Assembly (NCBI RefSeq): GCF_025630775.1
Contig: NZ_JAOSZE010000057.1
Span: 1-57,023 of the forward strand
From: Actinoplanes sp. KI2
Lineage (GTDB): Bacteria; Actinomycetota; Actinomycetes; Mycobacteriales; Micromonosporaceae
Length of the DNA stretch: 57,023 nt
Direction: 5' to 3'
Of this stretch, positions 17,918 to 25,874 are shown one piece after another (the stretch's first letter is position 1; each line of letters starts with the position of its first letter). Below the pieces are notes generated by a model that had not been told where the DNA came from, made no database searches, and saw nothing but the letters and a program-made list of their open reading frames with translations. The position numbers and the translations under genes are program-made.

Positions 17918-19183
17918 GTGAGTGCAGAAGTCGGCGTGGTGTTCGCGCTGCCGGCGGTCGCCGCCGTCGGCCTCACCGTCGGAGCCGGGTTCCTCCTCGC
18001 CCGCGGCGTCGGTGCCCTGGCCGGCGCCGCCGGCGACCGGCTGGCCGAGCGGCAGTCCCGCGGCTGGGCGGCGGCCGACCGGCTGGCCCGCGCGGTCGGC
18101 GAGTACAGCATCCTGCAGGACCAGATCGAACGCGGGCGGGCCGAGTTCGGCGACCGGATCACGGCCGCGCCGGTGCTCGGCGAGGCGCCGTCGGTCGGCG
18201 CCCACCTCGACCGGGCCGAGGCGTGGGCCGGGCAGGTCAGCGAGATCCTGGCCGCCGCCGACGCCCGGTTCCGGCGGGAGCTGGCCGCGGCCCGTGCCGG
18301 CCGGATCATGGCCGACGTGGCCGCCGTGCTCGACCGGCTGCCGAAGCCGACCCCGACCCCCGGCCGCCCGCAGCAGGCCGCAACGCCGGCCCCCAGCCGC
18401 CAGGTCGCCGAGTCCCTCGAGCGGGTGCTGTCCCGGATGGACGGTGGGGTGCCCCCCGAGCTGGCCGCCACCCTGCAGCGACGGGCCGCCGACGCGCTCA
18501 AGGCCCGCACCGAGACCAACCAGTTGCGGCTGCTCGACGACCTGCGGTACTCGGTCGACCAGGCCAACCAGGACGTACGCCGCCGCCGGACCGCCCTGAC
18601 CGAGCTGGCCGGCCGGTTGGCCGGGTTCACCGGGCCGGCGGTCGAGGAGGCCCAGGCGATGATCCTGGCCGCCGCGGCCGACCCGGACCCCGACCTCGAC
18701 GGCTTGGCCCAGGCGGTCGAGGCCGCGATCACGGCGACCCTGGCCCCGATGGTCCGCGACTACACGCGGCAGGCGCTGCGCGACGCGCTGGAAGAGGTCG
18801 GCTGCGCGGTCGAGGAGGGCTTCGACGTCGCGCTGGGCCGCGACGGCCTCGCCCACCTGCACCGCGACGGCTGGGACGACCTGGCGGTCCGGGTCCGCAG
18901 CCGGCCCGGCCCGGAGAACGCCTACTACTTCAACATGGTCGCCCCGGCCGACGCGCACGACAGCGACGTGGCCGAGGTCGAGCAGCAGTGGTGCTCGGCC
19001 GTCGACCGGCTCGTGCCGGCGCTGGCCGCGCACGGCGTACGGGTCACCACCACCCATCGCAGCGAGGAGGGCGAAGCCCAGGTGCAACCCGTCGACCCGG
19101 CCCGATTCCCGTTCGAACGCCGTCGCCGCGACGACCGCCGGCGATCCGACCTCCAGCGCCGGGAACGGGAGCTGCCGCGATGA
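17918..19183 (+). CDS. membrane-anchored coiled-coil protein of the CHAT/AAA module
   Basis: 421 residues, family not recognised. Residues 5-38 form one hydrophobic segment (VVFALPAVAAVGLTVGAGFLLARGVGAL), likely an N-terminal membrane anchor. Residues 45-300 are charged, Ala-rich and helical with heptad-like spacing, interrupted by a Pro-rich stretch near 145-165. A compact C-terminal domain (GFDVALGRDGLAHLHRDGWDD, NAYYFNMVAPAD) is followed by a strongly basic tail (RRRRDDRRRSDLQRRERE). GTG 17918 is well placed after GAGCGAGAAGG. The stop overlaps the next start (ATGA). As the first gene of the operon it may anchor or scaffold the AAA and CHAT proteins at the membrane; that role is inference. 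Confidence 0.7.
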   Translation: MSAEVGVVFALPAVAAVGLTVGAGFLLARGVGALAGAAGDRLAERQSRGWAAADRLARAVGEYSILQDQIERGRAEFGDRITAAPVLGEAPSVGAHLDRAEAWAGQVSEILAAADARFRRELAAARAGRIMADVAAVLDRLPKPTPTPGRPQQAATPAPSRQVAESLERVLSRMDGGVPPELAATLQRRAADALKARTETNQLRLLDDLRYSVDQANQDVRRRRTALTELAGRLAGFTGPAVEEAQAMILAAAADPDPDLDGLAQAVEAAITATLAPMVRDYTRQALRDALEEVGCAVEEGFDVALGRDGLAHLHRDGWDDLAVRVRSRPGPENAYYFNMVAPADAHDSDVAEVEQQWCSAVDRLVPALAAHGVRVTTTHRSEEGEAQVQPVDPARFPFERRRRDDRRRSDLQRRERELPR

Positions 19184-21027
19184 GCGACGGATACCCGGCC
19201 TGGCTGCGCGAGGTACGCACCGCGCTGTCGATCAACTCGCAGATCGTCCTGTACGGCAACGTCCGGGACGTCTTCCTGCTGCCCGCCCCGCACGGCTGGG
19301 AACCCTGCGACCTGCAGACCGGGCTGCACCGGGTGCTGGCCGAGGAGGGCTACCAGCATCTGGTGGTGGCCGACCCGGTGGCCGGGCTCGGGGTGCTGCC
19401 GGCCGACCCGGTCACCGCCAAGGCGGCGGCCGAGGTGGTGCAGCGCGACAACCGGCCGCCGTGGGGCCCCTGGAAGGACAAGGAGGGCCCGCTCGGCGCG
19501 CTGTGCGACGTGATCGAACGAGTGGCGACCGCCGACGGGCAACGCAGCGCGGTGCTGATCGAGTTCGCGTCCCGGCTGATCCTCGACCCCGGCCGCCTCG
19601 ACCCGGCCGAGCACGCGTTCTTCGCCCGCAGCGACCGGCTCTCGCGGGTGGCGTACCCGAAGCCGGTGCCGACCGACTCGCGGCCGCTCTACAACCCGAT
19701 CGTGTGGGCGGTCAACAACGAACGGGACCTGCCGGTCTGGCTGACCGCCGGCAACGACGACGTCCGCAAGATCGCGGTGCCGCTGCCGGAGTTCGGCGTG
19801 CGGGAGACCGCCGCCCGGTGGCTCGCCAACGCGCTGACCGGCTACCGCGAGGCCGGCGAGGACGACCGGCACGAACTGGAACGGCGGCTGGCCGAGCAGA
19901 CCCAAGGCATGACGTTGCGCAGCATGATGGCGATCGCCCGGCTGGCAGCCCGGATGCGCACCCCGATCGGCGAGATCGACGAGGCCGTCCGGTGCTACCG
20001 GGTCGGCGTCCACGACAACCCGTGGCGAGCCTCGCACCTGCGAGGGCGGATGCAGCACGCGGCCGAGAACATCGCGTCTCGGGTCAAGGGCCAGCGGGAG
20101 GCGGTGCAGCGTTCGGTCGACATCCTGGTCCGGGCGGTCCTAGGGCTTTCCGGGGCGCAGGCCGGCGGCAACGTCTCCCGGCCGCGCGGCGTGCTGTTCT
20201 TCGCCGGCCCGACCGGGGTCGGCAAGACCGAGCTGGCCAAGGAGCTGACCCAGCAGATCTTCGGGGACGCCCGGGCGTACACCCGGTTCGACATGAGTGA
20301 GTTCTCGGCCGAGCACTCGGCCGACCGGCTGATCGGCGCGCCACCGGGGTACGTCGGCCACGACGCGGGCGGCGAGCTGACCAACGCCGTACGCCAGCGG
20401 CCGTTCAGCCTCCTGCTGTTCGACGAGGTGGAGAAGGCCAACCCCCGGATCCTCGACAAGTTCCTGCAGATCCTGGACGACGGCCGGCTCACCGATGCCA
20501 GCGGGTCCACGGTCTACTTCTCCGAGACGGTCCTGGTGTTCACGTCCAACCTCGGGGTGACCGCCGAGGAGTACGCGATCCAGCGCGAGGCCGACCCGCT
20601 GCAGGCGCCGTTCACCCGCGACGAGCTGGAGGTCCGGGTCCGGCGGGCGGTCGAGCATCATTTCACCACCGTGCTGAACCGGCCCGAGCTGCTCAACCGG
20701 CTCGGCGACAACATCGTGGTGTTCAACTTCATCGACGCCGAGACCGCCGCCGAGATCTTCGACGTGCTGGTGGCGCACGTGCACGAGCGGCTGCGCGCCG
20801 AGCACGGCGTCGACCTGCGGCTGACCGAGGACGTGCGCCGGCAGCTGCTGGCCGGGGCGACCCGCAACCTGGCCATGGGCGGCCGCGGCATCGGCTCGCA
20901 CCTGGAGAGCGCGCTGGTCAACCCGCTCGCCCGGGAACTGTTCCGGCGCGAGGACCTGAACGGCCGGACGGTGACGGTCACCGACGTCCGCGAGGCCGAC
21001 GGCATGCACCGGGTGAGCCTGGCATGA
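19180..21027 (+). CDS. AAA+ ATPase with ClpB/ClpA D2-like second domain and degenerate first domain
   Basis: 615 residues. The second half is a clear Clp/Hsp100 D2 module: Walker A GPTGVGKTELAKEL (about 342), pore-loop segment GAPPGYVGHDAGG, Walker B LLLFDEVEKANP (about 411), LDDGRLTDASG, sensor 1 VLVFTSNLG and the small D2 domain with GGRGI. The first half (SINSQIVLYGNVRDVFLL...) is AAA-like in layout, but I see no P-loop, so it should be non-hydrolytic. The pore loop implies threading and unfolding of a protein substrate. Encoded between the membrane protein and the radical SAM protein with ATGA overlaps on both sides. It may unfold targets for, or activate, the CHAT protein. Confidence 0.85.
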   Translation: MSDGYPAWLREVRTALSINSQIVLYGNVRDVFLLPAPHGWEPCDLQTGLHRVLAEEGYQHLVVADPVAGLGVLPADPVTAKAAAEVVQRDNRPPWGPWKDKEGPLGALCDVIERVATADGQRSAVLIEFASRLILDPGRLDPAEHAFFARSDRLSRVAYPKPVPTDSRPLYNPIVWAVNNERDLPVWLTAGNDDVRKIAVPLPEFGVRETAARWLANALTGYREAGEDDRHELERRLAEQTQGMTLRSMMAIARLAARMRTPIGEIDEAVRCYRVGVHDNPWRASHLRGRMQHAAENIASRVKGQREAVQRSVDILVRAVLGLSGAQAGGNVSRPRGVLFFAGPTGVGKTELAKELTQQIFGDARAYTRFDMSEFSAEHSADRLIGAPPGYVGHDAGGELTNAVRQRPFSLLLFDEVEKANPRILDKFLQILDDGRLTDASGSTVYFSETVLVFTSNLGVTAEEYAIQREADPLQAPFTRDELEVRVRRAVEHHFTTVLNRPELLNRLGDNIVVFNFIDAETAAEIFDVLVAHVHERLRAEHGVDLRLTEDVRRQLLAGATRNLAMGGRGIGSHLESALVNPLARELFRREDLNGRTVTVTDVREADGMHRVSLA

Positions 21028-21674
21028 GGATCCGGATCAATCGCGTGCACTACCCGGTGGTCGTGCTCGGGTACGGCCGCCGGGCCGGCCTGTGGGTGCA
21101 GGGCTGCGGGATCGGCTGCGAGGGCTGCGTGTCCCGGGACACCTGGGACGCCGACCCGGCCACCGAGGTCGAGGTGGCGGCGGTGATCGACTGGTGTGCG
21201 TCGCTGCCCGGCGACGTTGACGGGGTGACGATCAGCGGCGGCGAGCCGTTCGACCAGCCGGAGGCGCTGATGGCTCTGCTCGACGGGCTGCACGCCTGGC
21301 GGGCGGACCGCGACCGGCCGATCGACCTGCTCGCGTACAGCGGGCGGAGCATGGCGGCGCTGCGGGCCCGGTTCGGTGACCACCTGGCCCGGCTCGACGC
21401 GGTGATCCCGGGGCCGTTCGTGGCTGCCCAGGCGCCCGGCAACCGTTGGCGCGGCTCGGCCAACCAGGAGCTCATCCCGCTGACGCCCCTCGGCCACCAA
21501 CGGTACGACGACGACATCGACCGCCCGCCCGGGCGGACCCGGATCCAGCTGGGCACGGACGGCGACCGGGTCTACCAGATCGGCATCCCGTCGCCGGGCG
21601 ATCTGGCCGCGATGGAGGCCGCGCTGGCCCGGCGCGGCCTCGGCTACGAGGAGGCGTCGTGGCGCAGCCGATGA
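21024..21674 (+). CDS. NrdG-like radical SAM protein (4Fe-4S activase type)
   Basis: 216 residues. The cluster motif is CGIGCEGC (Cys-x3-Cys-x2-Cys) near residue 27-34, then ISGGEPFDQPEAL, the SAM-binding GGE motif. The small size and layout match the anaerobic ribonucleotide reductase activase/pyruvate-formate-lyase activase branch. However, no class III reductase or glycyl-radical enzyme is encoded here, so the usual partner is absent. ATG 21024 overlaps the AAA stop by four bases and the 3' end overlaps the FHA gene. In this setting it may modify a neighbouring protein or act as a redox sensor; both are inference. Confidence 0.85.
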   Translation: MRIRINRVHYPVVVLGYGRRAGLWVQGCGIGCEGCVSRDTWDADPATEVEVAAVIDWCASLPGDVDGVTISGGEPFDQPEALMALLDGLHAWRADRDRPIDLLAYSGRSMAALRARFGDHLARLDAVIPGPFVAAQAPGNRWRGSANQELIPLTPLGHQRYDDDIDRPPGRTRIQLGTDGDRVYQIGIPSPGDLAAMEAALARRGLGYEEASWRSR

Positions 21675-22228
21675 TGTGCCCGGGGTGCAAGAGCGACATC
21701 CCGGAGGGCGTGCAGTACTGCTCGTCCTGCTTCCTCACCCCGGTTCCCAAGCCGGCCGCCGACCCGACCGAGCCGGCGGCCGAAGTGGAGCCTCCGGCGG
21801 GGGTGCCGACGCCGGCCGTGGCGGCCGGGCCGTCCGGATGCGGCGACCCGGACTGCGTGCACGCTGGTGTCCCGCCGGAGCCCGGGTGCCGGCACTGCGG
21901 CCTGCGCGGCCGGGCGACGGCCGGCACCGCGCTGCGGTTCGAGTGGGGTCCGGTCCCGGTGCCGCCGGGGCGGCCGCTGGTGGTCGGCCGGGAGCAGTCG
22001 CCGATCGCCGACCGGATCGATCCCGCCCGCTACGGCAACGTTTCCCGCCGGCACGCCGAGATCAGCAGCGACGGCACGTCGCTCACGGTTACCGACCTCG
22101 GCTCGATGAACGGCACCTTCCTCAACGACGAACGGTTGCCCGCCGGCCGGGCCACCCCGCTCAAGACCGGCGACCGGGTCCGCTTCGCCGCCCGGCTGGA
22201 GGCAACGGTGACAGGAGGCCCAGAGTGA
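21659..22228 (+). CDS. zinc-ribbon and FHA-domain protein
   Basis: 189 residues. Two Cys pairs near the N-terminus (CPGC, CSSC) form a zinc ribbon; another Cys set (CGDPDC, CRHC) lies near 65-85. The C-terminal 95 residues are an FHA domain with VGRE, SRRHAEI, DLGSMNGTFLN and a final beta strand, the residues that bind phosphothreonine peptides. It should read phosphorylation by the kinase two genes downstream. GTG 21659 follows AGGAGG by four bases and is preferred; ATG 21671 is the alternative. It overlaps the radical SAM gene by 16 bases and the PP2C gene by four. Confidence 0.88.
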   Translation: MAQPMMCPGCKSDIPEGVQYCSSCFLTPVPKPAADPTEPAAEVEPPAGVPTPAVAAGPSGCGDPDCVHAGVPPEPGCRHCGLRGRATAGTALRFEWGPVPVPPGRPLVVGREQSPIADRIDPARYGNVSRRHAEISSDGTSLTVTDLGSMNGTFLNDERLPAGRATPLKTGDRVRFAARLEATVTGGPE

Positions 22229-22971
22229 GGCGTATCAACGTGGTCGCGGTGACCCATCGGGGCCGCGAGCGCGACCACAACGAGGACACCGTGTCGGTCG
22301 CCGGGTTCCAGTCCGGCGTGGTCGAGGGCCAGCCGGTCCGGTTCGCGATCGACACCGTACGGCCGGTGACCTGCCTGGTCGCCGACGGGCTGGGCGGGCA
22401 CGCCGAGGGCGGACGGGCCAGCCGGGTGGCCGCCGCGACGATCGCCGACGCGGCGCCGCTGCTGCACGACAGTGGTGCCCTGGTCAAGGCGGTACGGGCG
22501 GCCAACGACGCGGTGTACGACGAGATGGCCCACGACCGGGCCTGGACCGGGATGGGGTCCGCGATCGTCGTCCTGGTCATCGTCGAGGACCGGATGATCT
22601 GCGCGAACGTCGGCGACAGCCGGTGCTTCCTGCTGCGCGACGGCCACCTGGTGCAGTTGTCGATCGACGACTCGCCGGCCCCGGAGGCGGGCCAGGCCAC
22701 GATCGCGACGGTGGTCACCCAGACCCTCGGCGGCCGGCCCGACCGCGACGGTGTCGAGCCGCACGTGCTGGAGGCCGAGGTACGCACCGGCGACCGGTTC
22801 CTGCTGTGCAGCGACGGGCTCACCGACGAGCTGACCCCGGAGCACATCGAGGAGCTGGCCCGTGCGGAGGACCCGGCGGCGGCGGTAGCCGAGCTGCTGC
22901 GGGCCACCTTGGACGCCGGAGGCCACGACAACGTGTCGATCATGCTGGCGACGGTGGAGGAGGAACGATGA
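22225..22971 (+). CDS. PP2C-family Ser/Thr protein phosphatase
   Basis: 248 residues, about the size of a bare PP2C (PstP/PrpC-like) catalytic domain. Metal-binding motifs are present: RERDHNEDT, VADGLGGHAEGG, the GDSRCFLLRDG strand, CSDGLTDEL and GGHDNVSIML. It removes phosphates from Ser/Thr residues with Mn2+ or Mg2+. There is no membrane segment. GTG 22225 has AGGAGG upstream and overlaps the FHA stop (GTGA); its own stop overlaps the kinase start (ATGA). The FHA-phosphatase-kinase order points to a reversible phospho-switch controlling the module. Confidence 0.92.
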   Translation: MRRINVVAVTHRGRERDHNEDTVSVAGFQSGVVEGQPVRFAIDTVRPVTCLVADGLGGHAEGGRASRVAAATIADAAPLLHDSGALVKAVRAANDAVYDEMAHDRAWTGMGSAIVVLVIVEDRMICANVGDSRCFLLRDGHLVQLSIDDSPAPEAGQATIATVVTQTLGGRPDRDGVEPHVLEAEVRTGDRFLLCSDGLTDELTPEHIEELARAEDPAAAVAELLRATLDAGGHDNVSIMLATVEEER

Positions 22972-25163
22972 CCGACGACCGGTACCCGCCCCCGGGCACG
23001 ACCCGTGACCCGGGGCCGACGACCTCGCGTGGGGTGGCCTCGGTCCCCGGCACGATCCGCGACGCCGGCCCCGGAACCACCCGCGACGCGGCGCCCGGCA
23101 CGACCCGTGACGCGGCGCCCGGCACGACCCGTGACGCGGCGCCCGGCACGACCCGTGACGCCGCTCCGGGGACCACCCGCGACGCGGCTCCTGGCACCAC
23201 CCGCGACGGCTCCCCACCCCGCGACGGCTCCCTAAGCGGCGGCGGCTCCCTAAGCGGCGGCGGTGACCGATTTGTCCGGGTCAACCTGCCGCCGACCCTG
23301 GCCGCCCGATTCTCCATAGACCGGGAGCTCGGCTCCGGCGGCGAGGCCGACCTGCTGCTGGTCAACGACCGGGCCGGCCGCGGGCAGTGCGTCGTGCGCC
23401 TCTACCGCCGCCAGGACCTGCCGCTCGACGAGGACAAGTTGTCGCGCCTGCGGACCGCCGACCCCCGGCACCTGATCGGCCTGATCGAGTACGGCCGCGG
23501 CGACGGCTACGTGTGGGAGATCCTCGAGTACGCCCGCGAGGGCTCGCTGGAGGACATGATCCGCCGGTCCCCGGCGCCGTGGCCCGCGGTCCGGGTCCGG
23601 GACGTCTTCGATCAGCTCGCGAACGCCGTCACGTACGCGAATTCGCTCGGCATGGTGCACCGCGACATCAAGCCCGGCAACATCCTGGTCCGCTCGCTGC
23701 AACCGCTCGATCTGGTGCTGGCCGACTTCGGGCTGACCAAGTTCATCGCCGCCACCCACCAGATGGGCACCACCTCGCGGACCTCGGCCTACGCCCCGCC
23801 CGAGGCGATCAGCGGGCAGGCGTCCCGCTCGGTCGACTGGTGGTCGCTGGGGATCATCCTGCTGGAGCTGCTCACCGGACTGAACCCGTTCCAGCGGCCG
23901 GACGGCAGCTGGCAGGACGACCGGATGATCACCGCGTTCCTGATCAGCCGGGACATCGACGTCTCCGAGGTCGCCGACGACCACTGGCGGCTGCTGCTGC
24001 GCGGCCTGCTGACCCGAGCGCCCGAGAAGCGCTGGGGGCCGCAGCAGATCGCGATGTGGCGCAACGGCCGCCGGCCCCCGGTCGCCGACCCGGAACCCGC
24101 CCCCGCCGGACCGGCCACCGGCAGCCCAAACACCACCAGCCAGGCGACGTACGTCTTCGCCGGGGTCGGCTACAACGACCCGGTCCGCCTGGCGGCCGCG
24201 CTGCGCACGAACTGGGGCGAGGGCCGCCGGCTGCTGGCCGGGCGGCAGCTCAAGGCCCCGCAGTACCTCGCGCTCAAGGAATGGATGATCGCGCACGGGC
24301 GTACGACCGCGGTCCAGGCCCTCGACAACGGTGTCGATGAACGGCCCGAGCGCGGCCTGATGCAGGTGATCAAGGCCCTGGACCCGGACGCGGTGCCCGA
24401 GTTCAACGGCCAACGGCTGGACGACGAGCACCTGCGCGGGGTGATCCGGCGGGCCACCGACAACGACACGGGCGCGCGCCGGCTGATCGACCAGCTCTAC
24501 GAGGACGGCATCCTCACCGTCTGCGACGACGCGCCGGGCTGCGTCGGGTACGCGATGGTCGACTACCGGTGGCACAGCTCGGTCGAGGCCGCGGACCGCA
24601 AGATCCGCCAGGTCGGCGTCAACCCGTCGCCGAGCGACTTGCAGTCGATGCGGCTGCAGCTGCTCGTCGCCTCCTACGAGGGGCAGCAGGGCGCGTTCGC
24701 CGAGCCTGCCAGGAACGCGGCCCAGAACGGCCAGGCCCGCCACCAGCCGTGGTTCGTGGGGCTGACCACCGAGCGGACCGGACCCGAGTACGAGGCGGCC
24801 CAGCACGCGGTCCTGATGTTGACCGCGCCGATCGCGGCGCTGCAGACCAGCGACCAGATGGCCCAGGCCGAGCGCGCCCGGATCGCGGCCGAGGAGGCCG
24901 AGGTGGCCCGCAAACGGTCCAACATGGACCGCCTCAGCGTGCCGATCGGCGTGCTCTGCGGGATCATCGCCTTCTGCGTGCCACCGAGCGGTCTCCTGGC
25001 CGGTCCGGCCGCGATCTACTTCGGCGTACGGGCCCGGCGTACCGACAGCCGGGCCGCGTCGACCTGGGCGATCGCGCTCGGCGGCCTCGGTTTCCTCTGG
25101 TCGTTCGTCGCCCTGATCCTGGCGATCACCACGCCGACCACCCCGACCGGGACGACGCCGTGA
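22968..25163 (+). CDS. membrane Ser/Thr protein kinase with N-terminal repeat array
   Basis: 731 residues. Residues 1-85 are a low-complexity tail holding seven eight-residue units of the GTTRDAAP type. The kinase domain spans about 105-345: GSGGEADLLL glycine loop, VVRLYRR lysine strand, MVHRDIKPGNILV catalytic loop (about 230), DFGLTKF in place of DFG, and SAYAPPEA. A middle domain (about 390-570, starting YVFAGVGYNDPVRLAAAL) is unrecognised and seems specific to such kinases. A charged helix precedes two C-terminal membrane segments (IGVLCGIIAFCVPP... and WAIALGGLGFLWSFVALILAI), so the catalytic part should face the cytoplasm. It ends the operon and starts four bases inside the PP2C gene. 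Confidence 0.9.
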   Translation: MTDDRYPPPGTTRDPGPTTSRGVASVPGTIRDAGPGTTRDAAPGTTRDAAPGTTRDAAPGTTRDAAPGTTRDAAPGTTRDGSPPRDGSLSGGGSLSGGGDRFVRVNLPPTLAARFSIDRELGSGGEADLLLVNDRAGRGQCVVRLYRRQDLPLDEDKLSRLRTADPRHLIGLIEYGRGDGYVWEILEYAREGSLEDMIRRSPAPWPAVRVRDVFDQLANAVTYANSLGMVHRDIKPGNILVRSLQPLDLVLADFGLTKFIAATHQMGTTSRTSAYAPPEAISGQASRSVDWWSLGIILLELLTGLNPFQRPDGSWQDDRMITAFLISRDIDVSEVADDHWRLLLRGLLTRAPEKRWGPQQIAMWRNGRRPPVADPEPAPAGPATGSPNTTSQATYVFAGVGYNDPVRLAAALRTNWGEGRRLLAGRQLKAPQYLALKEWMIAHGRTTAVQALDNGVDERPERGLMQVIKALDPDAVPEFNGQRLDDEHLRGVIRRATDNDTGARRLIDQLYEDGILTVCDDAPGCVGYAMVDYRWHSSVEAADRKIRQVGVNPSPSDLQSMRLQLLVASYEGQQGAFAEPARNAAQNGQARHQPWFVGLTTERTGPEYEAAQHAVLMLTAPIAALQTSDQMAQAERARIAAEEAEVARKRSNMDRLSVPIGVLCGIIAFCVPPSGLLAGPAAIYFGVRARRTDSRAASTWAIALGGLGFLWSFVALILAITTPTTPTGTTP
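23049..23216 (+). repeat. 24-bp tandem repeat, seven copies, encoding GTTRDAAP-type units
   Basis: Seven contiguous 24-base units; three are nearly identical. They encode GTIRDAGP, five copies of GTTRDAAP and GTTRDGSP, and an earlier detached copy (GTTRDPGP) lies near 22995. Each GTTRD contains Thr-x-x-Asp, the pattern preferred by Rad53 FHA1-type domains once Thr is phosphorylated. Confidence 0.9.
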
Positions 25164-25185
25164 GCGGGCCGGGGCGCTGATCCGG

Positions 25186-25323
25186 GTCGGGGAGGTCGCC
25201 GAGGCCGCCTGGACGTGAAACGCAAACGCCTGGTCGCCCGGGGCGTGCTCACGGAGGACCAGCCGGCCTGTTCGCTCTCGCCCGAGCCTTGGCGGGGGCC
25301 GCCGATGCCGCCACGCCCGAGTG
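25186..25323 (+). pseudogene. possible gene remnant with frameshift
   Basis: From GTG 25215 a frame reads VKRKRLVARGVLTEDQP, then shifting by one base continues LFALARALAGAADAATPE and a stop at about 25323. The two pieces together resemble the end of a winged-helix (transposase-type) protein. No complete gene is present between the kinase and the DUF3618 gene. Confidence 0.3.
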
Positions 25324-25412
25324 AATGAACGCCGAAGTCACGTTAGCTCCGTGCGTCATCCGGGCAAGTACGCCCGCATTGCCCGACCGGCTCGACGGCG
25401 AGGAGATCCACC

Positions 25413-25760
25413 ATGACGACCAACTACACAACTCCAGGTGCCCCCGAACACATCCGGGCGGACATCGAGCAGTCCCGCGCCGACCTCGGCGACACGGTCA
25501 CGGCGCTCACCGGCAAGGTGGACCCGCAGACCCGGGTGCGCGGCGCCCTGTCCAGCGTGCGCAGCCGGACCGCGTCGGGCGTCGCGAGCGTCCGGGCACA
25601 GGCGCCGCGGGTGGGGCGGGCCGTGCGCAACCGGCCCGTGCCCGTGGCGGCCGGCGCGCTGGCTCTGGCCGCCGCCGTGACGGGACTGGTCCTCGGCCGC
25701 CGGGCGGCGAAGGCGCGGTCGGCCCGCGGTCGCCGGCTGCCGGCGTTCCTGCGCCGCTGA
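25413..25760 (+). CDS. DUF3618-family membrane protein
   Basis: 115 residues. The N-terminal IRADIEQSRADLGDTVTALTGKVDP is the DUF3618 signature, usually found next to phage-shock or stress membrane proteins in actinobacteria. One membrane helix follows (VPVAAGALALAAAVTGLVLG), with a very basic tail (RRAAKARSARGRRLP). GGCGAGGAG lies just upstream of ATG 25413. The function is unknown; such proteins are thought to act at the envelope. It stands alone between a degraded stretch and a strong hairpin. Confidence 0.85.
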   Translation: MTTNYTTPGAPEHIRADIEQSRADLGDTVTALTGKVDPQTRVRGALSSVRSRTASGVASVRAQAPRVGRAVRNRPVPVAAGALALAAAVTGLVLGRRAAKARSARGRRLPAFLRR

Positions 25761-25788
25761 ACCCGCCGCGGTGTTCGACTCAGGACGG

Positions 25789-25859
25789 CGGTCCCGGCCC
25801 GGTCCACGGTTCGGCCGGGACCGGACCGGACCCCCGGTCCACGGTTCGGCCGGGACCGG
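25789..25859. terminator. perfect hairpin plus duplicated 24-bp element
   Basis: CGGTCCCGGCC (25789-25799) pairs exactly with GGCCGGGACCG (25813-25823). The 24-base segment from 25801 recurs exactly at 25836, a 35-base period. The hairpin is a likely terminator for the DUF3618 gene; the duplication makes a second, partial hairpin. Confidence 0.6.
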
Positions 25860-25874
25860 GACCGCCGGTTGCGC

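Noticed and set aside
23049..23216. CRISPR-like array
   Set aside because: Units are contiguous, without spacers, and keep the kinase reading frame.
13008..25163. Type VI secretion or contractile injection locus
   Set aside because: Kinase, FHA, phosphatase and ClpV-like proteins resemble type VI control genes, but no sheath, tube, baseplate or spike gene is present.
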